Made by a program: the position numbers and the translations under genes | The notes under the pieces: model-generated | What the model saw: only the letters and a program-made list of their open reading frames with translations | What the model was told of the DNA's origin: nothing | Database searches by the model: none | DNA from: Annona cherimola | Taxonomy: Eukaryota > Streptophyta > Magnoliopsida > Magnoliales > Annonaceae | Direction of reading: 5' to 3' | Assembly (NCBI GenBank): GCA_030490835.1 | Contig: CM059971.1 | Coordinates: 23,677,817 to 23,741,816 of the forward strand | Length of the DNA: 64,000 nucleotides | Shown: positions 1 through 12,400 of the stretch, piece by piece | Layout: every line of letters begins with the position of its first letter | Numbering within the stretch: position 1 is the stretch's first letter

Positions 1-1400
1 CCCCCAATGATCCACCCATACCCTAGGCTTCCAAACCCAATTTCACGCCTTGTGCTTTTGCTGAAAAGATTAACATTTTCTCTATATTAATTTTCTATTC
101 GAACACACCATTGACAAAGAAAAAATATGAAATTTAGGATCATTCCTATTTATATCAAAATTAGAGCTAATAGCCCATTAGTACAAATCAAAAAAAGGCA
201 GAGGAATACTAGATCCCCTTGCTTAATTCTATGCTCAAGTGAATCACATCGGATTTTGTTGCCTTGAAAATTACCATGTATGTCATAGGTTATATAGAAC
301 ATCAAATCATGTTTATCCATTTTTTACCAAAATTCATTATTCACATCACCTCATGTATACCCCCAATCAACTCTGTCTTAAATGTTTAACAAGTCTGGCT
401 TCACTATCATATCATCCAATATTTTCCTCTTCCCATTACATAGGACATAAATTATCGCAAAAGCCATCAACATATTATCCATTATCAAATGCTGAGGCAC
501 AAAAGTGCTCTACAGCTCAAAGATGATATGTGGAAGACAACACTTAAATCTATTATCTAGTGTTTGATATCGCTTTATAAGTCACGTTACATAAGTTGAT
601 TGAACAAAAATCTTCAAATCTCATTGCTTCTTTCTTCTTAGGTATGAGGATGATAGTTGTTTAGTTGATTTCTTCATCATTTCTATTCTTTCTTCAATTG
701 ATTCCACCTCAAAAATTTTCTCACATGGTTCAATGATTTCCTCCCTCACAATATCCTAGTTTTTTTGACAAATCTTGCTAATATCCCATTTGTTCCTAGA
801 GCTTTCATAGAATCCGTTTCCTTCAATGCTCTTGTTGTTTTTTCTCAAGAAATATAACTAATTAGCACCTATTTTGAATGGGCGACAATCTGATGTTGAT
901 CTCCCTTATCACATTAGCTAGGTCTACACATGTATTTGAGAAGCCAAATAGGTTATTATGAAAATTCAACACCAAAATTTCCTTTTCAGCTTTTTCTTGC
1001 ATCACACATCTGTTTCCATCCTCTAAGACGTCAACCCAATTCCTCCTTCATTTAGACTACTTTGTGAAAATAAAATGTATTTCTATCTTCATATTCTAGC
1101 TAGCTCATCTTTGATTCTTTTTCCAAAGAAGCTTCCATCTGCCAAAAACGTGTTCGCAATTCTATTTTATTTTTTTCAATTTTGAGGTCTTTTCATTTCA
1201 AGGACTTTTTTTTATCTAAGCTGACATAGTTTATCTTGGTTCTTTCTAATCAAGTTAGGCAAATCACCCCTATTCATTTTGTTCCATTTCATCAATTTTG
1301 CTCAACATCTCTTCCTTCTTCATATTATTTTACATATGTTGTCATTGGTCTTTGAGCATTTGTTTCTCAAACATTTATGATTTCTGCACTTTCCTTATGT
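1..1400 (-). pseudogene. L1-type LINE remnant (reverse transcriptase part)
   Basis: This is a decayed non-LTR retrotransposon ORF2 read on the minus strand. Around 540-680 the minus strand encodes LIPKKKEAMRFEDF and then INLCNVTYKAISN, which matches the start of the plant L1 reverse transcriptase domain (family pattern LIPKK...DFRPISLCNVIYKIISK). Around 1030-1150 it encodes a stretch with EDRNTFYFHKVV, matching the linker between endonuclease and RT (family pattern GDRNTKFFHK). Stops and frame changes occur throughout, so it is non-functional. The endonuclease pieces at 2421 and beyond lie upstream on the same strand, which is the expected domain order. Boundaries are approximate, and 1150-1400 is only weakly supported. 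Confidence 0.7.
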
Positions 1401-1844
1401 TATGCCTAAAATACTTTGTATTTAAATTGCCTTGGTAGCTTCCTTCTTCTCTTATTCATATCTAAAGGTGCAACTTGGGTCAAGTAGGTCTAGTTCGGGG
1501 TCAACCCTACCCTTATCATATTTCCAAAGATTCCTACCCTACCCTATCCTAACCGATTTTAAGTCTGATGTGGTTGGTTTTAAGCATACTCTACCCTATA
1601 TTTTAAAGTCGATTTATTTCTATTCCAAATCGGTTTTTTAAAATAGTCTTTATACTATATTTGAAAATTATAATTTTATTATAAGTGTAACTTAGAAACC
1701 TAAAATCAAGATGATAGTAATATCATTTTCAAAATATATTCATTAAATTCGCTAAATAATTGATAAGTTAAATAAATTTTTAAACATTTAAAGAATATAT
1801 TTATATCTTTCACTGTAAAAGATATTTTATAAAATTTATATTAA

Positions 1845-2135
1845 GGGTGTGTTTGTTTGGGATATAAACATGTCAACCAAAACTTTTCAATCTAAAACTT
1901 TTCACTCTCCATAACTACTCTATTTTTTAATTATTTTTTCACATTTTCCTATACAAACTACCCTACTTTTCAATCATTTCTACACAACTATCTATATAAC
2001 TAACATATCTATTTTAACTTTATTCTCTTTACTTCTCATCATTACTCCTATTATATCACATCATTTTCTATCAATGTGACAACTTCTATCTCAAAAACTT
2101 TTCTTCAAAAGTTTTACCCCCAACCAAACACACCC
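1845..2135. mobile_element. PIF/Harbinger-like MITE, copy 1
   Basis: A 291-bp non-coding element begins GGGTGTGTTTGTTTGGG and ends in the inverted complement (CCCAACC.AACACACCC-like). It is flanked by the 3-bp direct repeat TAA at 1842-1844 and 2136-2138. Short size, terminal inverted repeats and a 3-bp TWA target duplication fit a Tourist/PIF-Harbinger-type MITE. Related copies lie near 23592, 23864, 24373, 41024 and 41713. It inserted between the RT and endonuclease parts of the LINE remnant. Confidence 0.8.
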
Positions 2136-2399
2136 TAAACATAAACTAATAATTCAGGTCGGTTTCGGATACCCAACCTTGGAATTACCATATTATAATT
2201 GAATCGGATTTTTTTACTTAGAACTTACCTTACCCTATGGATATAAAATTAAGAACCTATTATACACATTTTATGGTATCCAATGGGTTGACCACGGGTA
2301 CTACCCAAGTTGCATCCCTACACATGTCTATAATCATAAGCAAAAGGCAATGATTTAATATTGCCATTCATTTGTGCAACAATTGGGCATGTGGAAAGA

Positions 2400-3451
2400 T
2401 GTCCAACCACTCCCAATTTGTCATACCCTCTCCAAATAAGTATCTACCCTATCTCTTCTCTTTTTCTTGTTGCTTGGGGTCATGTTTGATCCAACATTTC
2501 CTATGTTTTGGAGTTCACAAAAACCAATAGCTTCTCTAAAATGATTCATCTGGTTATCAAATCTTGAGTGTTGACAAATATATTTAGAGACTTTCACATT
2601 TTCATTAAAATCTCCTATAACAACCACGAAGGCTTAATTTCTAGATGTGCACAGAAATTTGTCATCCTCTAATTTCTTTTACTTGGATCCTCAATTATAG
2701 CATCAATGTGGTAAGATGAATTGGATTTGACTACTACTTCCAACTCCACATGACAGCTTTCATGAACTTCTTAAATGGTCCAACTTTCATAAATAAATCA
2801 AAATCTAACTATTGTCGATATTTAAAGTTTATTTATTATAATATTAAAATCATTTTGAACCAAGTATTAGATGAGTTTTATATATTAAAAATATCTAATT
2901 GTAATATAAATTAGGACAAATTCCAAATATATCCATCAATTTTGTCCTAATTCGAAATATGTCTACAAACTTTTAAAAATTCTTTTCATGCCCACATATT
3001 TTGACGAAATAAGTATCTACCCTATCTCTTCTCTTTCTCTTATTGCTTGGGGTCATGTTTGATCCAACGTTTCCTATGTTTTGGAGTTCACAAAAATCAA
3101 TAACTTCTCTAAACTGATTCACGTGGTCATAAAATCTGGGGTGTTGACTAATATAGTTAGAGACTTTCACATTTTCATTAAAATCCTATAATAACCACGA
3201 AGACTTAAGTTTCTAGATGTGCACACAAATTTATCATCCTCTAATCTCTTTTAGTTGAATCCTCAATTATAGCATCAATGTGGTAAGATGAATTGGATTT
3301 GACTACTACTTCCAACTCTTCATGACAACTTTCATGAACTTCTTAAATGGGCCAATTTTCATGAATAAATCAAAATCTAACTATTGTCGATATTTAAAGT
3401 TTATTTATTATAGTATTAAAATCATTTTGAACCAAGTATTAGATGAGTTTT
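2400..3451 (-). repeat. Tandem units with LINE endonuclease fragment (units 1-2)
   Basis: Two diverged direct copies of a roughly 570-bp unit lie here; the marker ACCCTATCTCTTCTC recurs at about 2444 and 3017. On the minus strand each copy encodes part of a plant L1 endonuclease: VVIGDFNENVKVSKYI near 2575-2627, then a stretch with FREAIGFCELQNIGNVGSN, and near 2425 RRDRVDTYL in place of the usual ERLDR. GDFNE is a conserved EN motif. Further copies occur at 5171-5525 and 21770-22480. The reading frames are short and decayed. Tandem amplification of an internal LINE segment is unusual. Confidence 0.7.
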
Positions 3452-5170
3452 TGTAACGCCCCAATTCTAAATATTCGTAATAACTAGTCAAAAGGGTACC
3501 ATTTGATCTACAACAATTTCGGCAGCATCTCCCCATAATATATAAGGGGTGGTATGTAATACATAACCTGTTATGCATAAGCAATTCAAATTCATTTCAA
3601 TATGTGACATTCAACTCTATAGTTATATATTTGTATCTTCATATGATCATAACTACTTGAAGGAAATCGTTCAAACTTATCCATACACAACAAGCAAACT
3701 GAATGATCATAACTACATGCATCCACATAAATGGTAATCCAATTCAAAATACTGAATACAATCTGTTTATCAAGATCAAATCTAGGTCCATAACCGTCTA
3801 CATAATGCTAATGTCAAAAAAGCATAACATTCAAATAACTTTAATTAGAGATGTTCTAATGATTTCTAAGATTTGGTCTTCAACTTGCCCCATCTTGAGG
3901 TTTTCCACCTGACCTGGGATCTAAAGAAAAAAAATAAAAAATCATGTGAGTCTAAATAGATTCAGTAAGTAGATAATGGTTAGCGCAAGGTAGAATAAGC
4001 AAAATTTTGGATGCGCATGTCATGATCAAAATAAAACATGTGGGTCTGATACCCACTCTCAAGATCGTATGCATATAACCACATATAAACAGAAGGACGC
4101 GTACAATTCTCCACTCATGTCAATCAAGGGCTATGAACAACCCTCTCCTCATGTCAATCAGGGACCACGAACAATCCTTTTACAACCAATCATTTTAAAT
4201 AACACATCATACATAACATACAAGAATACATGTCACAAACCACACATACAACATCAATAAGGTTTACTTTCAATTCAATGTATAAAACTGTCACACGAGC
4301 ATTTTAACAAACACATGGTAGGCACAGAAAGAGGAAACTCTAGTTCGTACCCTCGTTTGAACCAAATTAACTAACATCACATTTTAAGAATACAAAAGCT
4401 GCTAACGAGTCCTCTACTTCATAAATTCACTCATTCACGATAAATTCCCCTCAAACCTTACTTACCCTAGCAGTTACAAACACTACGCCCCAAACCATGG
4501 ATTTGTTGGGTGTCATGTATCTCCCCCCCCCTCCCCCGTTTCATATCATGTTTAATACGAGATTTCATCATTCAATCAAGAAAGGGCAGCATCTACTTAC
4601 CTTAATCGTGATTTTTCCCAAAAATAGCAACCCTAGGCTTGGATTGCAGAAATTCGGAGCTTCCTTGACTGAAATCAATGACTTCCAAGGCAATTGGTAG
4701 AGATTTCTTGAAGAAATCTACAGCTGGATCATACTGAATAGGAGAGAAAGAAAAGAAGAAGCAGAGAACAGAAAGAGAAGAAGAGGGAAATGGAGTCGGG
4801 CGCAAAATGAAAGATGAACCCTAACTCGCGGGCTCCTCCTTATAACTGAACCTCCATGGAGTCGGACCGGGCCAGAGCATGGGTCGGGTCTAATCGCAAT
4901 TTATAATTTACTTTCCTACTCCGATGACTTAATAGTTAAAAATTTCTCCGGGGGCACTGCCCCCTTTACCCCCGCAAGACCCCCACGACCTGACCGGGCA
5001 GGTCGAACCCCGTACCTACTCTGCGAGGTAGAAAATAGTTGTAGTGGTCAACAATGTCCGTATATGTTATTAATCCATTAACATCATAAATTTCTAGTAG
5101 CATGTTCATAAATTACCTCATAATAAATAAGGGTTATAGTGAAAATAAAATAAAATACCTGGTTCTCACA
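3452..5170 (-). mobile_element. Solo LTR, probable Ty3/gypsy
   Basis: A 1719-bp sequence starts TGTAACGCCCC and ends GGTTCTCACA, with TG...CA termini, and is flanked by the perfect 5-bp duplication GTTTT (3447-3451 and 5171-5175). The flanking LINE-unit sequence is continuous once the insert is removed, so this is a solo LTR left by recombination between the two LTRs of a former element. Minus orientation is preferred because that reading ends GGGGCGTTACA, common in plant gypsy LTRs, and has a weak TATA-like GTTATAAGG near 4838-4846. No coding sequence is supported within it. A C-rich run lies near 4525. Confidence 0.88.
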
Positions 5171-5525
5171 GTTTTATATACTAAAAATATCTAATTGTAA
5201 GATAAATTAGGAAGAATTCCAAATATATCCATCAATTTTGTCCTAATTCGAAATATGTCTACAAACTTTTAAAAATTCTTTTCATGCCCACATATTTTGA
5301 CAGAATAAGTATTTACGCTCTCTCTTCTCTTTCTCATGTTGCTTGGGGTCATGTTTGATCCCTTGTTTCCTATGTTTTAGAGTTCACAAAAATCAATAGC
5401 TTCTCTAAACTAATTCATCAGGTAATCAAATCTGGAATGTTGACTAATATATTTATAGACTTGCACATTTTCATTAAAATCTCCTATAACAACCACGAAG
5501 ACTTAAGTAGCTAGATGTGCACAGA
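5171..5525 (-). repeat. LINE endonuclease unit 3, truncated
   Basis: The third copy of the ~570-bp LINE endonuclease unit resumes directly after the solo LTR. It runs until about 5525, where it joins the middle of a copia LTR. Comparison with the other units shows that about 220 bp of its distal part are missing. The sequence after the copia 3' LTR (21770 onward) matches the end of this unit, so the copia element landed inside it and a deletion later removed the left junction. Confidence 0.7.
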
Positions 5526-5765
5526 GGAGTGTGAGCTTGGAAGAGTGGAGTAGGGAGGTTGCCCGAACTACTATAAAAACCTTGTCTGCTTGATTTATAT
5601 TTCTTGATTTATATTTCTGCTCTCTACATTATCTTGCTTTCCATTTAGTTTCTTCATTAAGGGGACTAGATTAATCCGGGGTAAAGTTTCTGTTTAAGTT
5701 GTAAATTTTTAATTACCCAATTCACCCCTCCCCTCTTGGGTTTTGCCATCAACTCGGGACCAACA
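5526..5765 (+). repeat. 5' LTR of Sirevirus 1, truncated
   Basis: Only the last ~240 bp of the LTR remain. They match 21545-21769 of the 3' LTR and end CTCGGGACCAACA. The small difference in length comes from a duplicated ATTTATATTTCTTG segment here. The promoter region, including the TATA box and GTCGAC repeats, is absent from this copy, so this element has no 5' promoter of its own. Confidence 0.9.
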
Positions 5766-5767
5766 AG

Positions 5768-5782
5768 TGGTATCAGAGCAGG
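5768..5782 (+). promoter_or_regulatory. Primer binding site, initiator Met-tRNA type
   Basis: TGGTATCAGAGCAGG starts two bases after the LTR end. It is the usual complement of the 3' end of plant initiator methionyl-tRNA used to prime minus-strand DNA synthesis in copia elements. Confidence 0.93.
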
Positions 5783-5812
5783 TCTTTGAGTTACCAAAGA
5801 GATCTTATTAAT

Positions 5813-7683
5813 ATGGCATCCCAATCTACTTCCGTTTCCGTATTTGCTGAAGGCCAATCCTTTACAAGGCCACCGTTGTTTGATGGGAACAATTTTGGAT
5901 ATTGGAAGCTTCGTATGAAGCAACTCATCATGACTACCGACATGGATTCTTGGATTGCTATCCAAGATGGAGTAACCTTGCCTACCGATGAAAGAGCTTC
6001 CAAATGGACCGATGAGAAAGTAAAAATTGTTAAGAGCAATGCTAAAGCTATGAACTCACTATTTTGTGCTCTTACAGCTTCTGAATATGACAGAGTATCC
6101 TCTTGTCTAACTGCAAAAGAAATATGGGATACTTTGACATCTATTTATGAAGGAACCTCCCAAGTCCAAGGGACTAGGAGAAATATTCTGATAGGAGAAT
6201 TGGAAAGCTTTAAAATGCTAGATACAGAAAATATTTCTGAAATGTTTGCTAGATTCTCCAAGATTACTAATGTTTTGAAAGGTCTTGGAAAGGCTATCTC
6301 TGAATCTGAACAGGTCATGAAGATCTTAAGAGCTCTACCAGATTCATGGACTCCAAAGATTACAGCAATAGAAGAAGCAAAAGATCTCAACACTTTAAAG
6401 CTAGAAGACCTCATTAGCTCATTAATGTCACATGAGCTAATTAAGAGAAGAACGAAGACAATTATAAAGGGAAGAAAACCATTGCACTAAAGGTCACCCA
6501 CAACTCAGAAGAATCTACCTCCTCATCTCAAAACGACAATGAAGACATAGCACTTCTCACTCGCAAATTCTGAAAATTTGTGAGAAAAGAAAGGAACTTC
6601 AGAGACTACAAACAAAGACCACGAAGAGAGAAGAAGAACGAGCCAACCAAGTGCTATAGATGCGGGGGCGTAGGACATATGCAAACTCAATGTCCTACAC
6701 CGGAAGAAAAACCAAAGGATTATCAAGAGAGGAGGGAAAGACATGAAAGAAGAAAGTATCAAAAGCCGAAAGGAAGAGGCATGTACGTCAATGAAGAGAC
6801 TTCATCAACATGCAGCTCTTCAACCGACGAATTTGAGGCAGCAAACTGTGCAAGAATATGCTGCATGGCACGGATTGAGCAAGAAGAAGATTTGTTATGT
6901 CTAAACACAACTGAAGTCTTGGAAGAACAAACTGTCTCAACAAAGGGAACAAGCAATGAAGAGGTAACTTCCAAACTTTGTTATTCTCATTCTAGTTACT
7001 CTTCCTTTCAAGAATGCCTCAAATGTGCTGAATTAGAAGAACTACAACATGCATATGATTCATTATTTGAGGAAATCAAAAAGCTAGAAAACAAGTTATC
7101 ATTAAAGAGACAACAATGCAATTCTATTATTATTGTAAATGGAAAACTAGCTGAAAGATCAACAACACTGAAAGAGGAAAATGAATCATTGCTGAAAGAA
7201 GTAGAAAAATTGAAAAAGGAGAACGAATCCTTGAATGAATCATTAGCAAAGTTCTCTAATCCAGGAGAAAATATGAAGATGTTTCTGAACATGACTGCTC
7301 AAACAAATAAAAGAGGCCTTGGATATTATATTCTTGAGCAAAAAGAAAGTGGCAAATCAAATGTGTCAATACTTGGAAAATATCAAACCAAAACTGCACC
7401 TATCTACAAGCCTAAAATAAAAAATGTTATGTGGACTAGAAGGCCAACGTTTGAACCATTATATACTTGGAGGTCTACTCCTAGATTACCAATGGCTTGC
7501 AATTTCTGCAACAAAATGGGTCATAAAGCCTAGAAGTGTAACTTTAAGAAATTATATGACCATGGTGCAAAATTAGTTTGGGTTCCAAGAAATACAAGAT
7601 TTGCGCTTTCTAAGTTAGAGCAGCAAAAATTGAATCATATTACTAACCCAAATGGACCCATAAAGTGGGTACCAAAGAGATGA
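5813..7683 (+). pseudogene. gag: gag of Sirevirus 1, frameshifted and with stops
   Basis: Encodes the capsid/nucleocapsid polyprotein. The start at 5813 (MASQSTSV) matches the start of the second copy. Visible parts are the copia gag domain (DGNNFGYWKLRMKQLI, then LTSIYEGTSQVQGTRR), a CCHC knuckle CYRCGGVGHMQTQC near 6650, a Lys/Glu-rich coiled coil at about 7030-7260, and a second partial knuckle CNFCNKMGHK near 7500. Breaks relative to the copy at 56351-58153: a one-base loss near 6447 that shifts the frame to a stop at 6488, a TGA near 6569, and a TAG at 7531 inside the second knuckle. The gene ends IKWVPKR at 7683, overlapping the pol frame by 20 nt in a +1 relation. Confidence 0.88.
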
Positions 7684-9424
7684 GATTTACTCCTTTATTT
7701 TTCAGATTTGTTTCAAGGCAAAGGCAAACAATGTATGGTTCATGGACAGCGGTTGTTCAAGGCATATGACCGAAGAAAGAAGTTTATTTCACAAACTTAA
7801 GCCTTGCAACGATGGAACGGTTGCCTTTGGCAATAATGAGAAAGGTAAAATTAAAGGTAAAGGAAATATTTATAGTATTTCAAATGCATGCATGGAAGAT
7901 GTTTTGTTTGTTGAAGGACTCAAGCATAACCTAATGAGCATTAGTCAATTATGTGACAAAGGATACAAGGTTGTGTTTGAATAATCTATATGTAATGTAT
8001 TTGATGGAGAACATATCATGTTTAGTGGAAAAAGACATGAAAATGTATATTTGGTTTCGCTTGATGAATTAGATGGTCAATGTCTAATGGCCATTGATAA
8101 TGATCCATGGGTTTGGCACAAAAGACTTGGACATATAAACATGAAAAATATTAAGACCCTATGGAAGAAGAGTTTGGTAGAAGGTTTGCCAAAGTTGAAA
8201 TATGACAAAGACAAAATTTGCAAGGCATGTCAATTATCTAAACAACCTAAGATGCCTTTCTCTACCAAAAAGGAAATATCCACCACTAGGCCACTTGAAT
8301 TGCTACACATGGATCTATATGGGCCATCCGATATTTTAACTATTGGTGGAAAGAAATATGTATTTGTTATTATTGACGATTTTTCAAGATTTACATGGAT
8401 AATTCTCTTAGCTAGCAAAGATGAAGCCTTCCCTATGTTTTCAACTTTTGTAAATTTGGTGCAAAATGAAAAAAAAAGTACTATTATGACTATAAGAAGT
8501 GATCATGGTGGTGAATTTGAAAACAAACGATTCATAGAGTTATGTAATGAAAAAGGAATTCATCACACATTTTCTACACCAAGAACTCCACAACAAAATG
8601 GAGTAGTTGAAAGGAAAAACAGAACTATACAAGAGATGGCTAGAACAATGCTAAATGAGAGCAAATTATCCAAGAAATTTTGGGGTGAAGCTGTGAGTAC
8701 AGCTTGTCATGTTTTGAATCGAGTTACCATTAGAGCAATCTTGAAAAAGACCCCATATGAGCTATGGAAAGGAAGAAAACCAAATATCTCTTATTTTCAT
8801 TGTTTTGGATGCACATGTTATGTTTTGAACAATGGAAAGACCAACTTGGAAAAATTAAATGCCAAAAGTGATGAGGCAATATTCCTTGGGTACTCATCAA
8901 ATAGCAAAGCATATAGAGTATTCAATAAACGAAACCAAGTGGTAGAAGAGTCCATACATGTTGTTTTTGATGAAACTAACCCATGCTACAAAAGAAAAGA
9001 TGATTTAAGTGATGCAGATGATATAGCAAGAAATTTTGAAAAACTGCATGTGGAAAAGCAAGAAGATTCCATGGAGGAAAGGGTAAGTGAAGGTAATAAT
9101 TCCTATAAACCTCCAACTGATTTAAAATTCAAACATGCACATCCAATTGAACAAGTTATAGGGAATGTATATGAAGGTGTAAAAACTAGAAGATCAAAAC
9201 AAAATGTTTGTGGACAATATGCCTTTGTATCCAAGATTGAACCATCCAAAATTGATCAAGCTCTTGATGATGAAAACTGGATTATAGCTATACAAGAAGA
9301 GCTAAATCAATTTGAAAGAAATCAAGTTTGGCACCTTGTTCCTAGACCAAAAGATTGTATTGTTCTTGGCACCAAATGGGTCTTTAGGAACAAATTAGAT
9401 GAAAGTGGACTTGTAGTGAGAAAC
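7664..9424 (+). pseudogene. pol: pol of Sirevirus 1, 5' part (protease, integrase, start of RT)
   Basis: This frame opens at 7664 and overlaps the gag end. It contains the aspartic protease motif MDSGCSRHMTE (7742), the integrase zinc region (WHKRLGH...CKACQLSK) near 8110-8240, and the integrase core with [20 protein letters not shown] and [10 protein letters not shown], giving the D-D-E residues. RT begins near 9270 ([18 protein letters not shown]). A TAA at 7982-7984 interrupts the frame shortly after the protease, where the sister copy has a serine codon. The frame is then cut at 9424 by the nested element and resumes at 18389 with no net frame change. The product would have made protease, integrase, reverse transcriptase and RNase H. 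Confidence 0.92.
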
Positions 9425-12400
9425 TGTGGCGCCCCGAACCGAGGCGTCACATTTGCCCTTACTCCAAGATCTTGTCGATTGGTAAGTGTGAATCAGGATT
9501 GTTGCCCTGATCACGCGGCGGGTACTTAATTTGATCTCGTCAAAATTTTTTTTCTTTTTCTTTCATCACATAAAGACACATACTTATCATCAAATCTCAA
9601 TTATCATTGATAACATTCATACTTGTTTTTGTACAATACAGGTTATTTTAACCTGAACATTTTATACATACATAATTTGAAAACTCCTCATCATATGTTC
9701 ATGTCATACCATATATGGATCAACATATCATAAAATTTTCTTCATACCTTCTTTTTCCTTTTCTTCTTGACCTGTGTCGTACCTGTCTATGGTTTGAAAA
9801 GCAAAACGTGAGTCGAAACTCAGTAAGCAAGTGTTTTTCATTTAAATGCATTTCTCCTGTTCAATAGTAGACACTTATCAAGTGATCTACTATCAACCAG
9901 TAGAAACCTTTTCATAAAATCTTTCATAAAACATATGCTTGCAAACTTAACATATAGACCTCTTTTTCATAATCATAAAAACGTTTTCATAAAACTTCCT
10001 TTTTCCAAGGACATTCTCATGTCCTTAAAACATTTTCCATAAAATCTTTTCAAAACAAGCATATGCAACATACATGATGTTTCTGTCCGTCTGGCAGGTG
10101 ACACTTACCAAGTGATCACTCTTTCCTACTTAGGAGAGAAACCATTTCATTTGATAACTCGCGAGCTAAGCAGTTATCCGTGTTCATCTCCCATTTCAGG
10201 GAGGGCGCCGCCGGCATTTCGCCTTTTGAAGCGACTTGGCCTATGTAGAGGGGGCCCATCTTGCAACCGCGTCCGGTCTGCATATCCTCTACAATAAACC
10301 TAGTACATAGCTCATGTGCACATTCTTCACGTTCATATGCTAGCATGCTTTTTATAAAACCCCACAGACCTTAATCTGTGTCTTTTTCCTTTTCAAAATC
10401 TGATGCTAGCATAACCTTTCAAAATAGTACAGACCTCGGCCTGTATTTCTATCTCTAACTTGATAACTCGGCATAGCTCAAGTTAACAAGTTAATAAAAA
10501 TATTTTGTAAGGATGACCAACCTTAAATAAATTTAAAAACATTTAAATGACACATTCTTAAAACATTTGAAATATTTGAGAAATAATAAATTTGAAACAT
10601 TGCTAAAAAATGTTTATAAATCATTTTTGATCGGTAAAACAATTTTGAAAAACATTTTAATATTTGGAAACCAAAGACTTTGGAAACATTTTTCTTCTCG
10701 TTTCTAGATTTTTCTTGAACAAAGGATATACTAATGCATAATTCATTTTTATATATATATATCATATTCTTTGTCCACATAACACTTAAGTTTCTTCTAT
10801 ACGAAGATATGCTTGTATGATCCTTTGGTCATTTAAAAGAAATCTTCATTTAAATCGGTTATTGGTTGGCCTTCCTTAAATCCGTTTCAAAACATTTTAA
10901 TAAATCATTTTAAATTCATTCGATAAAACAAAATACTATTTTGGAAATCAAAACTTTTCCTTTTCCATTATAATGCAACTATTTCCATATTTCTCTTCAT
11001 TTATAAGGATTTGCTTATGATAAAGCAATTCCCACATACTTCAACATTTCTTGTTACTTCCATATGAATTTGCTTATAATCAAGCAAATTTGACATATTC
11101 CATAGTTGCACTATATAAAAATCATTTTCAAAAGTTTGCTTGCTTACCTTTGCTTTGCTTTAATCCGACTCCTTTATCCTTTCCTTTCCTTTTCCTATAC
11201 AAGTGAAAAGGATATACATACTTTATCATGCATATTTTATATTTATTTATGACCTTATTTTCCACCATAATTTTTTTATAGAGGTTATCCTTAAAAATGC
11301 GTGATCATCATTTTCTTATATGGATTTTTATCCATAAATCCTTAAAAATTCAATCCATATATCCTCATAAAATATAAAAATAAATCTAAAATTTTCTCCA
11401 AAATCATGTTGTTCACTGTAGCAAATTACTGTAGCATACCACTGTTCATCCGTGGTTACTGTTCACAGCAACGTGGTTACTGTTCATGGGTTTCAAAAAT
11501 TGATATTTTTTCCAAAAATAAAAAATACCATGACATACCTTATGCCTAGTATATCATTGGACATTTCATATATTTTGAATTTATCATCATTTACTTGGCC
11601 AAAAAAATCATTTTCTCCATATACTAAAAATCAACATAAATTCACTTAAGCATAATCCTTAATTCCAAAAATCATGAAATTAATATATCATTATTCCAAC
11701 ATCATATTTATCATAATAATACATCCCAAATCATCGTTTATCAATTTTGGAGCATTATTTTCACATATCATAGGCTATCTTCCCAAATACCCTATCTTCG
11801 CTCCAAATTTTTGATGTTTTGGCATAATTCCATTTAAACATTATATCTATACTTATTTTCTCATGCTTGGGGATTATCTAAGCATGGTTTTACCTTACTT
11901 AATATCCCAAAGAAATTTGGGTAGAAATCACTTACCCGAAGCGGAGATACGCCTCTTTTTCTCACGCTTTCTCTCTCTAACTTTCTCCTTCTTTCTCTAA
12001 AGGGAAAAAACGTGTTTGGGGGTGGAAAATGAGCTCTTGCTCAAGCTTGGGACTGCCTTGGTCGTTCACCCCTTGATCCCTATTTATAGTGCTTGATTTT
12101 TCATGAATTTGGAATTTACCCCCTTGCTTTTGAGGTATTTAATTATAAATTGGTACTTCTTTTTAATTTTAGAAATTGCATTGAGCCAAGAGCTGCCCAC
12201 CCTATGCCTGCTCCATCAGCCCTATGCAGCCCTATTTTTACCTATTTTTATTATTTTTTATTTAATTAATTTTAAGCTAATTAAATCTAAACCGTTAATT
12301 TAGGATTTGGATGATTTTGAGCCATTGATTAAAGTCACATGGTCCAATAATTGCCCCTGCCCACGTCCAGCAGCAGCAGCAATGCATTTAATTTTTTATT

